Below, in pieces: positions 1 to 12,590 of a stretch of 64,000 nucleotides of DNA (its first letter is position 1; each line of letters starts with the position of its first letter). A program made the translations under genes and the position numbers. The DNA is from Cenococcum geophilum 1.58 (taxonomy: Eukaryota > Ascomycota > Dothideomycetes > Gloniales > Gloniaceae), in the NCBI GenBank assembly GCA_001692895.1, contig KV748195.1:310001-374000 (forward strand), read 5' to 3'. A model generated the notes under the pieces. It saw only the letters and a program-made list of their open reading frames with translations, made no database searches and was not told where the DNA came from.

Positions 1-1952
1 AAGCCCTTTAGTTTACTCGCGCTAAAGGGCCTATATAGACTTTACTGTATAGTATATATAATATATAGGCGGCTACTTAGGCGGCTGCTTGGGCTTAGGC
101 CCTTACTACGGCTATAGCTATAGCTATAACTACGGCGGCGCTGGCGAAGGGGAAGCTATAGCGCTTACCTAGGCCGATATATTCTAGCTCAATTCCGTAA
201 TAAATAGAGGCGCTAATAGATATACTATTAAACGTAAATATATAGATGCCGAAGGGACCTTAAGCTAAAAGGTAAAGCTACTAGATGTAAGTAATTAAAG
301 CTATAAAGACTGCGCCTACTAGGACTTGGCTATATAGTTAAACAACACCTATAGCTCGCGTGCTTAGGCGTTTATAGTCTTTAGGCGGTTTATAATAGCT
401 AGTACGGCCTAGTAGAGTATTAATAGCTAGCTAGGGCCTTTTTTCTCCTACTATAGGTAGGCTTTAACCTTTTATATAAAGGGTAAATAGGCCTTATACT
501 AAAAGACCAGGTGGTTCTATATAGGGCTACTTAAGAACATCTTATAGAGGACTACTAAGTCCTATAGGATAACCTCCTAAAGGTAAAATAGGAGGTTTAT
601 AGCGCTTATAGCCGCGAGGTTATTAACCTAGCTAACTTAAGGGCTAAACTAACCCTTTTAGGCGTCTAGCTTTAGCTAGATCGTTAATAATAGTATATTA
701 GGGGGGGGCGACGCTTACCCTATAAATTTTAAAGTAGCCTATCTATGGTAAATAGCCGGCTATTATCCGTATAAACTCCTACGGTAGTAAGTTTAAGTAA
801 TAGCTAACTATCTGCTCCTAGTTCTACCTACTAGCGTATTTAATTTAGTTTTTACTAACCCCTTTTAGCTCTACTGTTTTAGTGCTAGCACTTTGCCTAA
901 TATAGGTCTTCTTCTATATGAAGACGCTAACGGCCTAGAATGCCTTAGTAACCTACTCCCGCTATAAGTTATATAAAAAGGCCGTCTTACAGTCCCTAGC
1001 GCTGCTCTTAATTAGGCGGATATTATACTATATTAACCGCTTACTAAAGTTTAGGAATAGCTTATTACTAAGGTTCTAGCGGTATAAGAGGTAAAAAGCT
1101 AGCCTACTAAGTATATAAATAAGCGGCTTCTTATTATATAGAGCTTTAATAGTTTTAAGGCGGTTATACTAGTTCTACTTACTAGCGCGTATAGTAAATA
1201 TTAGGGGCATATAGCGCGTAGGACCTTTCCCCTTAAACTTAAAGGTAAATAGGTTTAAGATCTTAGCGGAGCGCCTATTGCCGCTGTGGGTAAGTATATA
1301 GTAGCTTAGTAGGATATCTATAAGCGTATAAAGGTAGTATTTTAGTAAGGAGTCTCCGCGGGCTTATAGCTTATAGTAAACGCTTTTAAACTTGTCCTCT
1401 ATATATCCGTTAAGTAGTATATCTCTACCCTTATTTACAAACTGCTCCTTTTCCTACTACGCGTCCCTCCGTTATAGAACCTTTAGGTAATCCCTAATAT
1501 TATCTTCCGGTAGAAACTAGTAGCTATTTATCCCTATACCCTTCTACGTTTAGTAAAGGTCCGTTAAGGTAGTAATATAGCTATAAACTAAGCGCTAGGA
1601 GAGCCGTGTCTCGTCCTAGAGTATATTATTACTAGCCTTACAGCTTTTTACTTTTAGTGGCTGGCCTATAACCTCCTTAATAAGGAAAAGAAGTAGCTTC
1701 TCTTCTATAATAGTATTACTATTATAGTACTACTTCCGCTTATAAAAGGCCTAAAAAGACGCGCATTAGTTATAAGTATATTACTCTATAAAGCACCTAC
1801 CTACTTACCTTAAACTTTTTCTGCTTTAGCTTATAATTTAGAGACGTATTTTTAGGTTTTTTAGAACATATAAGGGTAAGAATACTTTACGCGTTAGCGC
1901 ATAGTTCGGTATTATTCGCGACGTTAATCTTTACGCGACTAATTAATAGCAT
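1..1952 (-). pseudogene. Crypton tyrosine recombinase (Ndc10-like), copy 1, 3' end missing
   Basis: Minus-strand gene starting at the ATG at 1950-1952 (N-terminus MPLISRV-like in the best copy). A 58-nt intron at 1751-1808 has a GTAAGT donor and AG acceptor. Downstream the reading matches fungal proteins annotated as Ndc10/CBF3-like with a GCR1_C tail, through blocks of the type ITALTDLY, SGLAFYLLY, KGVS and NNLAA. Nearly all in-frame stops are TAA or TAG at positions that suit Gln or Trp, as RIP would make them. Cryptons are DNA transposons moved by a tyrosine recombinase. This copy cannot encode a protein, and its C-terminal domain is beyond the window edge. Family recognised by eye from remembered motif order. 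Confidence 0.65.
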
Positions 1953-2237
1953 TTTTAAGATATATAGGACGCTGCTAGAGAAGCTACGCCCTAAGGGGGG
2001 GTTTCTATTTTCCTATATACGCAGATATAAACTAGGGAGAAGAGGTAGAGAAAGTATACCTACTAGATAAGTGACCTTACTGTATAGGGTAAATATATAG
2101 GCGTATGGCTGGGCTAATAGGCTAATAGTATACGCGTATTAGCGACTTAATTAGTAAGGGTAAAGATATTTAAAGATGTCTACGGCTTAGCTATAGGCTT
2201 AGCTATAGATATCTATAAATATTAATAGGGGTTATAT

Positions 2238-2422
2238 TATTAGATAATCTATATTCTTTATAGCGTAGAACGTGCACGGGTCACGTATACGGGTCACGTA
2301 TATTTTAAATATCTTCGTCTAAGCCTAGGGACCCTAGGTTAATCAACAATAAAGATATAATTAAGATTATTAATTAATTAACCCATTTTATTAATAAATA
2401 GCTCTATATAAGTTATCTAATA
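2238..2422 (+). repeat. Copia 5' LTR
   Basis: 185 bp, the same length as the copy at 21566-21750. The two differ at about nine positions, nearly all transitions, as expected of RIP rather than age alone. Contains a direct repeat of the short block CACGGGTCACGTATA. Confidence 0.9.
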
Positions 2423-2499
2423 GTTATAAGCTTAGTCCGCTAACATAAGAAGTTATTTAGCTATTACTTAATTATTTAAAGAAATTCTACCTCATTATT

Positions 2500-5460
2500 A
2501 GACTCTAACACCTTATCGTCACAAGACGACCCTAATCGAAATCCTACCTTAATTGTCACAGGACGAGATACCACAAGATTCCACGAGATTCCACGAGATT
2601 TTACGAGATTCCACCTCAATTGTTATAGGACGATCCTAATAATAAGGACGATCCTAACGACAAGGACGATCTTAATGACGAGGACAATCCTAACAATAAA
2701 TTCTATCTTAATTCCCATCTGCCTATTAGTTAAATAACTCTACCGAGGTCAAGGTCGTTTACTATAATTATCCTTAATAAGCTAAAAGACTGGGAGCAAT
2801 AGCTATAGCAACTCCGAGCCCTTATAGATTAGCAAATTTAGGCCCACGTTAACCCAGCTACAGAAGCACCTTAAGAAGGTCTACTTAAAAAACCACCTTA
2901 TTTAAAGGTTATAGATATTAATAAGAATATAACCTTATATGCACAGCTCTTATCAAATTAATAGAAAGCGTACGAGAATAGCAGATAATACTACGACTAG
3001 GATATAAAGTACTTCCTAAAACAGGAAGAGCATTTACAATAGATACGCACCTAGATTACAACTATAGTATCAATTTAGAAGAAGCTACTGCTTAACCCTT
3101 CCTTAATAGTTAAAGAATGGCTATCCTAATTAAAGGAGAACATAGAACCTACCTTATCGTTTATTAAGAAGAAGGTATAGCACTAGTATATAGAAGCCCT
3201 TAAGGGGTTCAAACACTTATTAAAATTAAATTAGTAGTTAGATCAATAGGAACACGTAATAGTACTAGGAGAGAAGTATAAGATCCCTTAAATATCCGAT
3301 AGAATCTAGCTTTAAGATTTAGTAGAAGTTATTTAACCTTTTAGCGACGCCTACTGTATAAAGTACACTACTAAGTTAAATAACCCGCAGAAGTTAAGAT
3401 CTTCTAAATATTATAAAGTAGCAAAGGAGCTGCAAGAAGGACTTAGAACACCCTTAAAGAAAGCCAATGCTACTATAAGAGGGAGTACCTTTAATGTAGA
3501 CTTTATAGAGCAAGCTATTAAGGATTACTTTAATACTACTAAAGGTTTATAAAGAGGAAGAGCCTTAGTATATAATAGACGCTTAAAGAGAGCCAGGACA
3601 CTAGTAGATAAGGAGACGTCCTACAAAAAGCTAATACCTAAGTGCTTAGCGTATAAAATACGAGGACACTCCCTACGGGACTATTAGTGTTTATTTAAAG
3701 ACAAGAAACCTATAGAAGTTATAATAGGAGATACGCGCATTAATAGGGCACTAAAAAAGGTAGAAAAGAATAAGAATCTCACTAATTAAGTTATAAAGAT
3801 TAGACTTAAAGAACAGGAAGATAAGGCTTAATAATAACAGGATAAGAGCTAGGAGACAGTTAAGATTAAGGGAGAAGCTAATACAATATTCCTAGAATCG
3901 TATTACACTAGTTAACTCCATCCGCTAAAGCTATTAACTATTCTTAACTTAGAAACCACTCTCCATATCTTTAATAACCTCTTTCGTTTCTATAACTTTA
4001 GGAAAGCTTTAAAACACAAATATATTATTACCGGCAGCTTAGAAGTACCTATACTAGGCTATAGCGACATCACTATCTAAGTTATAAAACCAGACAAGAT
4101 CAAGGGAATCCTACGTCTTAAGGACGTTGCCTTTTATACGGACTTTAATATAAACCTTGTGTCGTTCCGTCTACTTTAAAAATAAGGGTACTACTAGGAT
4201 AATAAAGGAGACAATAATCTTCTAGTTTAGAAGGATAATATAATTTTATATTAAATAGAAGAACGTTACGGACAATAGACTATTAAATACGCCCAACTAG
4301 GAAGTCTATTAGCGTTTAATATAAGCCGACTACTACGCTAATAGAAGCATAGAGCATCATTAAGAGACGCTTATCTAGATTTAAAAGGAGATACATATTT
4401 ATAATATCTACGTCTAGGTTATCTAGGACCTATAAGCCTTTATTATTTAGGTCTTAACGCCTTAGAAGTTAAGCTTTAAGGCCTAAAGACGACGGAATAT
4501 TAACATTACAGTCTCGCCAAAATTAAGCGTTAGGTCTTAAGAAGGTTCTTAAAACGGAATATTAATAAACCTTATCTTAACCTCTATATTAACTAGACTA
4601 ACCTTAAGAAAGCATATACTGGTTTCGTACGAGTTATATTTATCTATAATACCTTCTTAAGAAGAACCTTCCCGTATTTTATAATAACGCATAGTAAAGA
4701 AAAGGAGACACTATAAGTGCTTAAAGATTTCATCTAATAGATTCGTTTAAGGTATAACCTTAAAGTTAACACTATTAAATCAGACAACAAGCTAGGGAGA
4801 AGGAGAACCCTTAAATAGCTACGGACTTAAGGGATTATATTTAAGCCTTCGGCGCTATATACCTAAGCTTAAAACAGTACCGCTAAACGCTTAGGGGGTG
4901 TAATTATTAAAAAAGTATAAGTAATAAGAATTATAGCTAATCTACCACACAACCTATAGAACGAGATAGTCGACTATACAGTCTACCTTCAAGATCGAAC
5001 GCCATAAGAAAGTAATGGTTAGATATCGCTATATAAGAGGTTCTATACCTTCCTAGCCAATAAAAAATTAAAAAAGCCGCAACTAGCGCACCTAAAAGCC
5101 TACGGCTATAGGGCGTACGCGATAACGTCAGACGCCTAGCTAAAGAAGAAAAGGCTAAGCAAGCTAGATCCGCGAGCCTATATCAGCTACCTTATTAGCT
5201 ATAACTTTACTAATATCTATAGGATCTAGATCCTATATAAAGGTATAGTTATCTCTACTAGGGACGTTATCTTTAATGAGAAGATATTCTTTAACGGCAA
5301 GTAATTGGACATTTTAAAGGACCTACACGCTAAGTTAGACACGCTGATTAAGAAGATTTAACTCCTTAATACCTTAACTAAGAATAAGGTCCTTTTGGAA
5401 AATAATAAAGAAATATTTAAACCGTTAATTTAAGAGGAAGATAATAATAACGTCAATAAG
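2500..5460 (+). pseudogene. Copia polyprotein, gag to integrase part
   Basis: RIP-degraded reading on the plus strand. Near 4770-4790 it gives IKSDNK, matching the integrase core block (I.SDNG.E), followed near 4865-4890 by AQNSTAKR, matching the Copia block AQNGTAER. The region upstream (2700-3900) reads as a lysine/glutamate-rich gag-like sequence with many TAA/TAG stops. Short GACGATCCTAA-like repeats occur at 2520-2700. The reading continues after the nested element at 19336. Confidence 0.7.
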
Positions 5461-5885
5461 TGTAACGGAACCTTGTAGCAAGAACTACAATAGGCTCGTC
5501 AATAGGCTAGGTGTGTAGGAAATGCAAGTACAAAAGTCAACAACGTAATAACAACTGGTGGAGTGGTTGCCTAACAGATTAACTCTAATTGTATTCTAAG
5601 AATTACTACAAGGAAGGAACTATCTAGGTAGAGACTAAGGGTCCTTAAATACACAACCGTACTCCTATAAAATCCTTCTTATACGTAATATACGTCTTAT
5701 ATATAAGGTACGTAAGTTCCTCTCGTTCCTCTTATTTAATACGTAGCACATTATATAACCTTAATTACTATTCCTCGTTATATAATTCTATCGGCTCTAT
5801 CCTAGACTATGCCTAAATTAACCAACTAGCTTCTTTTGTCTCTTCTCTAAGTAGTTATAATATCGTACTTAAAGCGTCTGTAACA
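5461..5885 (-). repeat. G2 LTR (3' LTR)
   Basis: 425 bp, same length and ends as 18906-19330. It lies next to the polypurine tract on the minus strand, so it is the 3' LTR. Confidence 0.9.
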
Positions 5886-6600
5886 CTATCTCCCTCCTCT
5901 TTATCTTTATCCTTAAAGATTTAAAACATCTCTAAGTTGTTCACTAGAGGTGTAATATCCGTTTAATTAATTTGGTTAATATTATTACTTATTATACCTA
6001 AAGCAATTTCTTCTTTATATGCCCAACGTCGTGCTCGCACTATTGCTGCAATATTATCTCTTAGTAAGATTATACCGTCTCTATATTCTTGTTGTTCGAA
6101 AGAGGGGTTAGTTTATATTACGTTAGCGAACCCATCTTCACAACAACCGTCCTTTTGCTTAGAGTATACTAAAGCAAATATTTATTCGTCCTATGACGTT
6201 CACTCTACTTCTAATGCTAAATATACGCGACCTATTACTTTTAATAGTCGTCTGGTTCCCTAATTAATTTATCTTAGGGTCTTATATTTAATCTACTGCT
6301 GCGCAGCTAGATAGTGAACTGTCGCAAGCCCTTACTAAGTTGGAACGTTCCCATAATACGGCATAGAAGGCCCTAGATACTTAAATTGCGGCGTCTACTC
6401 ATCTACTTCGTCTTAAGAAGGTTTATAAGAAGGTTTGTTTTAAAGAGTAAAAACTTATAAAATAAGGTCTATAGGAACTAGGTAATAAAAGAATAAATTC
6501 TCCTCTAATAGAGAAGGAAATAGATCCGAGTAGTTCGGCAACTGCTCTTCTTAGGTCCCCCTTAGGTGACTTATTCTTTGGCGATTCTTCTTTATTAATG
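5886..6600. other. G2 3' untranslated internal region
   Basis: About 700 bp between the chromodomain end and the 3' LTR. I see no gene in it. The related remnant at 59095-59800 keeps a recognisable version. Confidence 0.5.
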
Positions 6601-9600
6601 CTACCTAACCTAATCTCTTCTAATACTCCTATACCTTTCCCATAGCGTTCTTTAAATTCTTTAGTAGCTCCTAGGTAGTCTTAGTGTAGCCTATCTACTT
6701 AACCTCATACCATATTTTGTCGTTAATGTCCTTATAATTAACAATCTTCGATATTTACTATTTATCTTCTTCTTGTCCTCTATATGTGTCTACTTTATAG
6801 ACCAGTGGCTTAATATTCCTATATACTAGCTCTAGCATTGCGATATACTATACAGGGTAGATCTTTATTTTAGCTGGTAGGTTTAACTTAAATATAACTG
6901 GTGAAATTCTCTATATAATTTTAAAAGGTCCTAGCCTAACGTAGTCCAATTTCTTACTTAGTCGTTAACTCTTAAAATTTTTATATAGTAGCCACACTTT
7001 ATCTCCCTCCTTAAGATCTAGTCCCTTAGATCTCTTAGCATTATAGTACTTTTTTATTCTCTCTTATACTCTCTTTACTAATTCTATAAGGTCTATATAA
7101 AGATTTATTAACGTCTTTATTCTTTCTTTAGCTGTACTACTCATTTTTTTCGCTTATTATAGTAATAACAATATTCTTGGCTTATATCCGTAATTTGCCT
7201 TAAATGGTAATATGCCTATCCCTTCTTAGGGTGTTGTATTATATACGAACTGTATAACTAGTAATAGTAATACCTAATTATTCTATATATGATTAATATA
7301 ATGCCTTAAATACTACTCTAGCGTCTAATTTAATCTTTCCGTTTAACCGTCTGTCTGCGGATAGTATGCGGTGGAAGTTACTGCTTAAACTCCTTACTCC
7401 GCTAAGAACACTTCCTAGAATACTGCTATAAATCTTAAATCCCTATCCGATATAATCTTACTTAGTGCTCTATATCTTATAAACACTTCTTTAACGTAGA
7501 TTCTAGCGACATCTTCCACTAAGATTTCTTCTGTACATGCTATAAAGTATCCCCACTTTGTAAGCTTATTTACTATTACTAAGATCGCGTTATAATCTTA
7601 TCCGGTAATAGGATCTTTTAATTTTAGCAACTTAATAATAAAGTCCTATAATATAACCTCCCATAGTCTTTCTGGTATTTTAATAGGTTGTAGCCCTCCA
7701 TATAGCTTATGCCTCGTTAGTTTATTCCTTTAGCAATTTAGATATTCCTTTATAACTTTTCTAGCTATCCTCCAGATTCCGTTAATAATATACTCCTTCT
7801 AAAGTCTTAACACTAAGCCCGTAGCTCCATTATGTCCTTAAGTTAGTCCCTTATAGAAGTCTTCCATGAACTACTCTGCTATGCTTCTTAGGATATACTT
7901 TACTTCTTAATTTTTATATATATCTGTCTGTAGATCTTCTAGCTATACTTCTAGAATTCTTTATACCTAAAAGCTTTCTAATATTTTGTAGACTTTCTCT
8001 AGTTCGTTATCTTCTTAAGTTGCTATAATTTTCGGATAATTATACCTAATTAGTCCGTCTATATCTTTTTATAATAAAGCCCCTAATGGCTTTCCCTTAT
8101 TTTATAGTTTAGCTTTACAGCTTAGAGTATCTGCCCGCGTATTATCTGTACCTTTAGTATACTAAATCTCAAAATAGTATTCTATAAGTATCTCTGCCTA
8201 TTTAACCTATCTTTAGTTAAGTTCCTTTATTATTAGGAATCCTATTAGGTTCTTATAATCCATCTTAACTATAAATAGTTTCTCTATACTTTATAAGAAT
8301 GCTCTCTATTTCTTTAATACTGTAACTATACCTAACAACTCCTTATTATAGATGTTATAGTTTAACTCTAGTGGTGTTATCTTTCGACTATAGTATACCA
8401 CTAGGTGCCATCTATCTTAATGCCTCTATATAAAGTATGCCTCTAGTATATAGTCTAATATATCTATTTCTATAACCGTCTCTAGTCCTAGTTAATAGAT
8501 CTTAAGAACTGGCTCTTAGGTAAACAACTCTTTAACTTTCTTAAAGAGTTCTCTTTACTCCTCCCCCCATGCCTATAGTTCTTCTTTCTTTGTTAACCGT
8601 ATAAATAGCTTAATATCCTTTAACCACTGCGCTATAAACCTTCTATAGTAATTGCAAAACCCTAGGAACGATCTTAACTATATAACGTTCTCTAGTTCCT
8701 GCCAATTCACTATAGCCTTAATCTTCTTTGGATCTATACTAAGTTAGCCTAGTTTAATAATAAATTTAATGAAATTAGTTTTTCTAGTAAAGAACTCGCA
8801 TTTCTTAATTGCTACTAGCATCTATTCTTCTTATAGTCTCTTTAAGACCTATTTAACGTGTTCCCCATGTTCTTCCTTAGTTATTAAGTAGATAATAATA
8901 TTGTCAAGATATGCCATAATAAATTTATCCAAGTGTTTTCCTAATACATTATTAATACATTTTTGGAACGTTACTGGCGCGTTTATAAGTCCGAATTATA
9001 TAACTAATGGTTTATATAGTCCTTCCTTTAACCTAAAGGCTGCCTTCTATTCATCGCCTTCCTTAATCCTAATCTGATGGTACGCCTATCTTAGATCTAT
9101 CTTTGTAAAGATTTGCGCATTACCTATCCTGTCTTAGATTTCGCTAATTAAGGGTAAAGGATACCTATCCTTCCTAGTGATGCTGTTTAACTGTCTATAG
9201 TTAATATACAGCCTTAGTTTGCTATTCTTCTTTAGTACGAATAGTACTGGATAACCCGCTAATGACTGCGATAGTCTAATATATCCCTTTTATAGATTTT
9301 CCTAGATAAACTCTTTTAACGCCCTACCTTCTTTTTTAGTAAGTTTATAGATTAGAAAGAACTTTAAACTTATTCCTGGTTCTAACTCTATTTTATAGTC
9401 CTATACTACATATTCTAATAGCTTTTCACTTTCTAGTAACTATAGTTTCTTACCGTACTTGTAGTATCTCTTTAGTATATAACTTAGTCCTTTTTCTATT
9501 TCTTTATAGGTTGCTCCTACTTGGTACTATACTAACTTAGCTTATTATTATATCTTACGGCGTTAAGTATCTCTAATATCGACCTAACCTATAATCCAAT

Positions 9601-12184
9601 TAATCCTTAGATTGTATTCCTATAACTAAGGCATACCTAATACTGCCTTGTCCCGTCCCAATGGTAGAATATTAAAAGATATCTTAATTTATCTCCCTTT
9701 AATAGTTATCCAAATAGGTCCTATTTCAAGATTAATAATCCCTCCTCTATAGGTTATTGGATCTCCTGAAATCGTAACTAATAAGTAAGGTTACTCCTTT
9801 TGTCTATAAGGTAGTCCCATTCTCTTAACTACTACTAGTAAGATGTAGTTTTGCGTTGCTCCACTATTTATTAGCGCTTTAAACTACTGATCTTACCAAT
9901 TAACTCGTAAATTTAGGTATTATTCTTAAATTCCTTTAAGGGTCTAAGGCTCTACTACTGGCTCCCTCTAGTCCCGTGGGCCTCTACTTTTCCTAACTAT
10001 TAGCTGCTTAATCCTAGTACACTTAGCTCGCTCTTTAGCCAATATCTAATTCGCTTTTTATCTTTAATATACTATAGATACGTGTTTTTTAGGTATTCCT
10101 ACTACTATTATCCGTCTAAGCATTCTTCTATAAGAAATCTTTCTAGTTAAAGTACTAAACTTCCTTCCTCTTAGACCTCTGCTAGATGCTATCTATATAT
10201 ATATTTGGCATTCCTATACTATTACTCGTCTGTTATCCAGTATATCCTCATAGGGTATTTCCAATTCTTTTCTTTTAGATTCTTATGCATTTTATATATA
10301 TCGTCTATATACGCAATCCATAATAACATATAGTGTGCTAGGTGCTTTAGGTTAACTCTTAGCTCGTCTTTATCCCTAAGTTTAAACCTTTATNNTGCTG
10401 ATNTAAACGTTNNNACTTTNTTCNCNGGTACTAAGATGCGTCTNTTNCTTCTCTAGTCCTCTNANNNTTCCTNTAGATCCTTTAACGTTATAATTAAGGC
10501 TCCTTTAATATGCGTTATGGCCTTCTCTATAATCGGGTAGTTTTAGATAACTTTCTNATCTAACTATATATAGAAATCTTCCCACTTATTATTGTGCCTT
10601 TACCTATACTACTTTTAGTACAGCTGCTAGAGTGTATACGGTCTGTCCGTAAGAAAGTATCTTCTTATTACTACGTCGTAATAGCCCTTTATGTATTGTT
10701 CCTCGAACCTAGTTAGAATCCCTAGATTCTCTTCTTATTCTAGTTCGGTAAGCCACTTAGCTTTTAGTGTGCCTGCTCTTAGCCTATTAGTAATTCTTTA
10801 TACTAGTGCTCTGTCCTTTATATGTCCTAATATGCTAGATCTCTTATCTAGTTTCTGTTCTTGCTATGCGATAATTCTTTACCTAAATTCTTCTATAGTT
10901 TCTTTTGGTTTGCGCCTTATACTCTAATCCTTAAAGTCTCCTTGCTTTTTAATCTTAGTATTAACTTTTTAATCTTTAGGCTAAACACTATATTCCCTTA
11001 GTAAGTCCTCTAGGTCTATATATTCGTCTCCTAGTCTAATTGCTATTTATACCGCAGATTCTCTAATCTATAAAGAAGCTCCTTACCTCTTATCTATAGG
11101 TGTCCTAATTTATACCCTAAATTCTTAACCCCTTAAATTCTTTAATCCTAAGCTTGCTTCTAACTTAAGCTTAGCCCCTACCTTAGTCCAACTAGGCTTA
11201 ACTAGTGTCCTTATCTTATCTTAAGAGTCCTAGATCTCACTTATCTCGTTTTGAGAATCTTATGCCGTTAGGAATTCTTATCCCAAGCTTATTTATATAT
11301 CTTTAAACTGAGCCGCTGCTCTACTCCATCGGTTTCTGTCCATTGTAGGTCCTTAAGCTTACCTTATCTTATCTTAAGAATCTTAGTTATCTCTTATCTC
11401 GCTATAAGAATCTTAAGCCTTTGGCCTTTTGCCTTTATTAAGTGCCAAAGTGGTTCACTATCCTACTTCTCTTACGTCTTACAAAGCGATAGACATCGTG
11501 TCTAGTGGGGTTTCGATCCCTACTAATGTTCCTTATTCAGTAATAGAATTATCCTCTGCTTCTGGTATAACATCTCTAAGGTCTACTTACTCCCAGTAAG
11601 CGGCCCTTATTGCCTTATCGTTATAGAATATTTCGCCTAGGTCAAATTTATCGTCCTTAATATTCGATCTGCGAACTAGTTTATTAGTTCCTCTATATCC
11701 TGCAGGTGCTAGCTCTTATAGCTAGTAGCTTACGCCGTACTTAGCGTCCTTATAAATTTAGCATACGTTATTGTAATAAAACGCAAAACTTCTAATTAAA
11801 CATTCTTTTGTTCCTCGCAGTATATTATCATCCCTTTATACGTATATATCGTCTACTAGTCTTATACCCTTTACTATATAGTAACTCTGCCTACTTCTAC
11901 AGTCTCTAATATAATAACCCTATTTTCCGTAATTTATGCAAGCTCCTTTTTTAAACTATTTTTCTTATTATAGAGTCCGCCTAAATGTCTTCTGCTATTA
12001 AGATCCCTAATTCGGCCTCTGCTCCTTAGACCTTTAATTACTTAATCCTTATCTTCTAGGTTTCTATAGTTTACTCTATTTCTTATAGGCTTTTTTAGTA
12101 CTACTTAGGTCTATTAGCTCTACGCCATACTATAGTTTCTAACTTGGCTTTTATCGTTACGTACTCTGCGCCTTATATAACTAT
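6600..12184 (-). pseudogene. G2 gag (end)-pol: RT, RNase H, integrase, chromodomain
   Basis: Minus-strand remnants in Gypsy order. The reverse transcriptase block AYLDN (from YLDD, RIP-altered) is at about 8895-8925. The integrase block YYPQTDG is at about 7340-7370. A C-terminal chromodomain at about 6640-6790 shows SKIVNYKD, then KIWYEVK.IGY, then T..LLKNLKNA, matching the chromodomain pattern with WKGY and WE. Many stops fall at Gln or Trp positions. Scattered N bases lie at 10394-10557. The gag N-terminal part is on the far side of the nested element (18103-18860). Confidence 0.72.
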
Positions 12185-12554
12185 TATTACGGGACACCCC
12201 CGTAACACCTTGCACACGTCTACCTGTTTCCACTAACTTAGCAATTAGAGACTAACCGCGAAATGGCAATCTAACGGCAATCTAATAGCAATCTAACGGC
12301 AATCTACGGCATTCTACCATATTCTACTAAGTTCCACTAAATTCTACTAAGTTCTGCCAGGACCATAACCTAAACCCTATTCTGCCTATATACGTATTAA
12401 CCAAGCAACTAAGTCAACAATATATGCCCTTTTTTCCCGTTTCCCTACCTTCTTTCCTTATACAACGTCTTAACTTTATCACGCAGTTTATATATATAGC
12501 TTAATAATACCTACTTCGCTATATATTATTACCGCTTATACTCACTCTATAACA
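12185..12554 (+). repeat. G3 5' LTR
   Basis: 370 bp. It carries a cluster of ATTCTACC/AAGTTCTACC-like 10-12 bp repeats at about 12290-12360, also present in the 3' LTR. Confidence 0.9.
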
Positions 12555-12590
12555 CTACGTTGCGTTAAAAACTTACACTACCCTCTAAAA

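Noticed and set aside
10691..10927. 78-codon plus-strand open frame
   Set aside because: It is antisense to the G2 gag-pol reading and is low-complexity Ser/Leu-rich.
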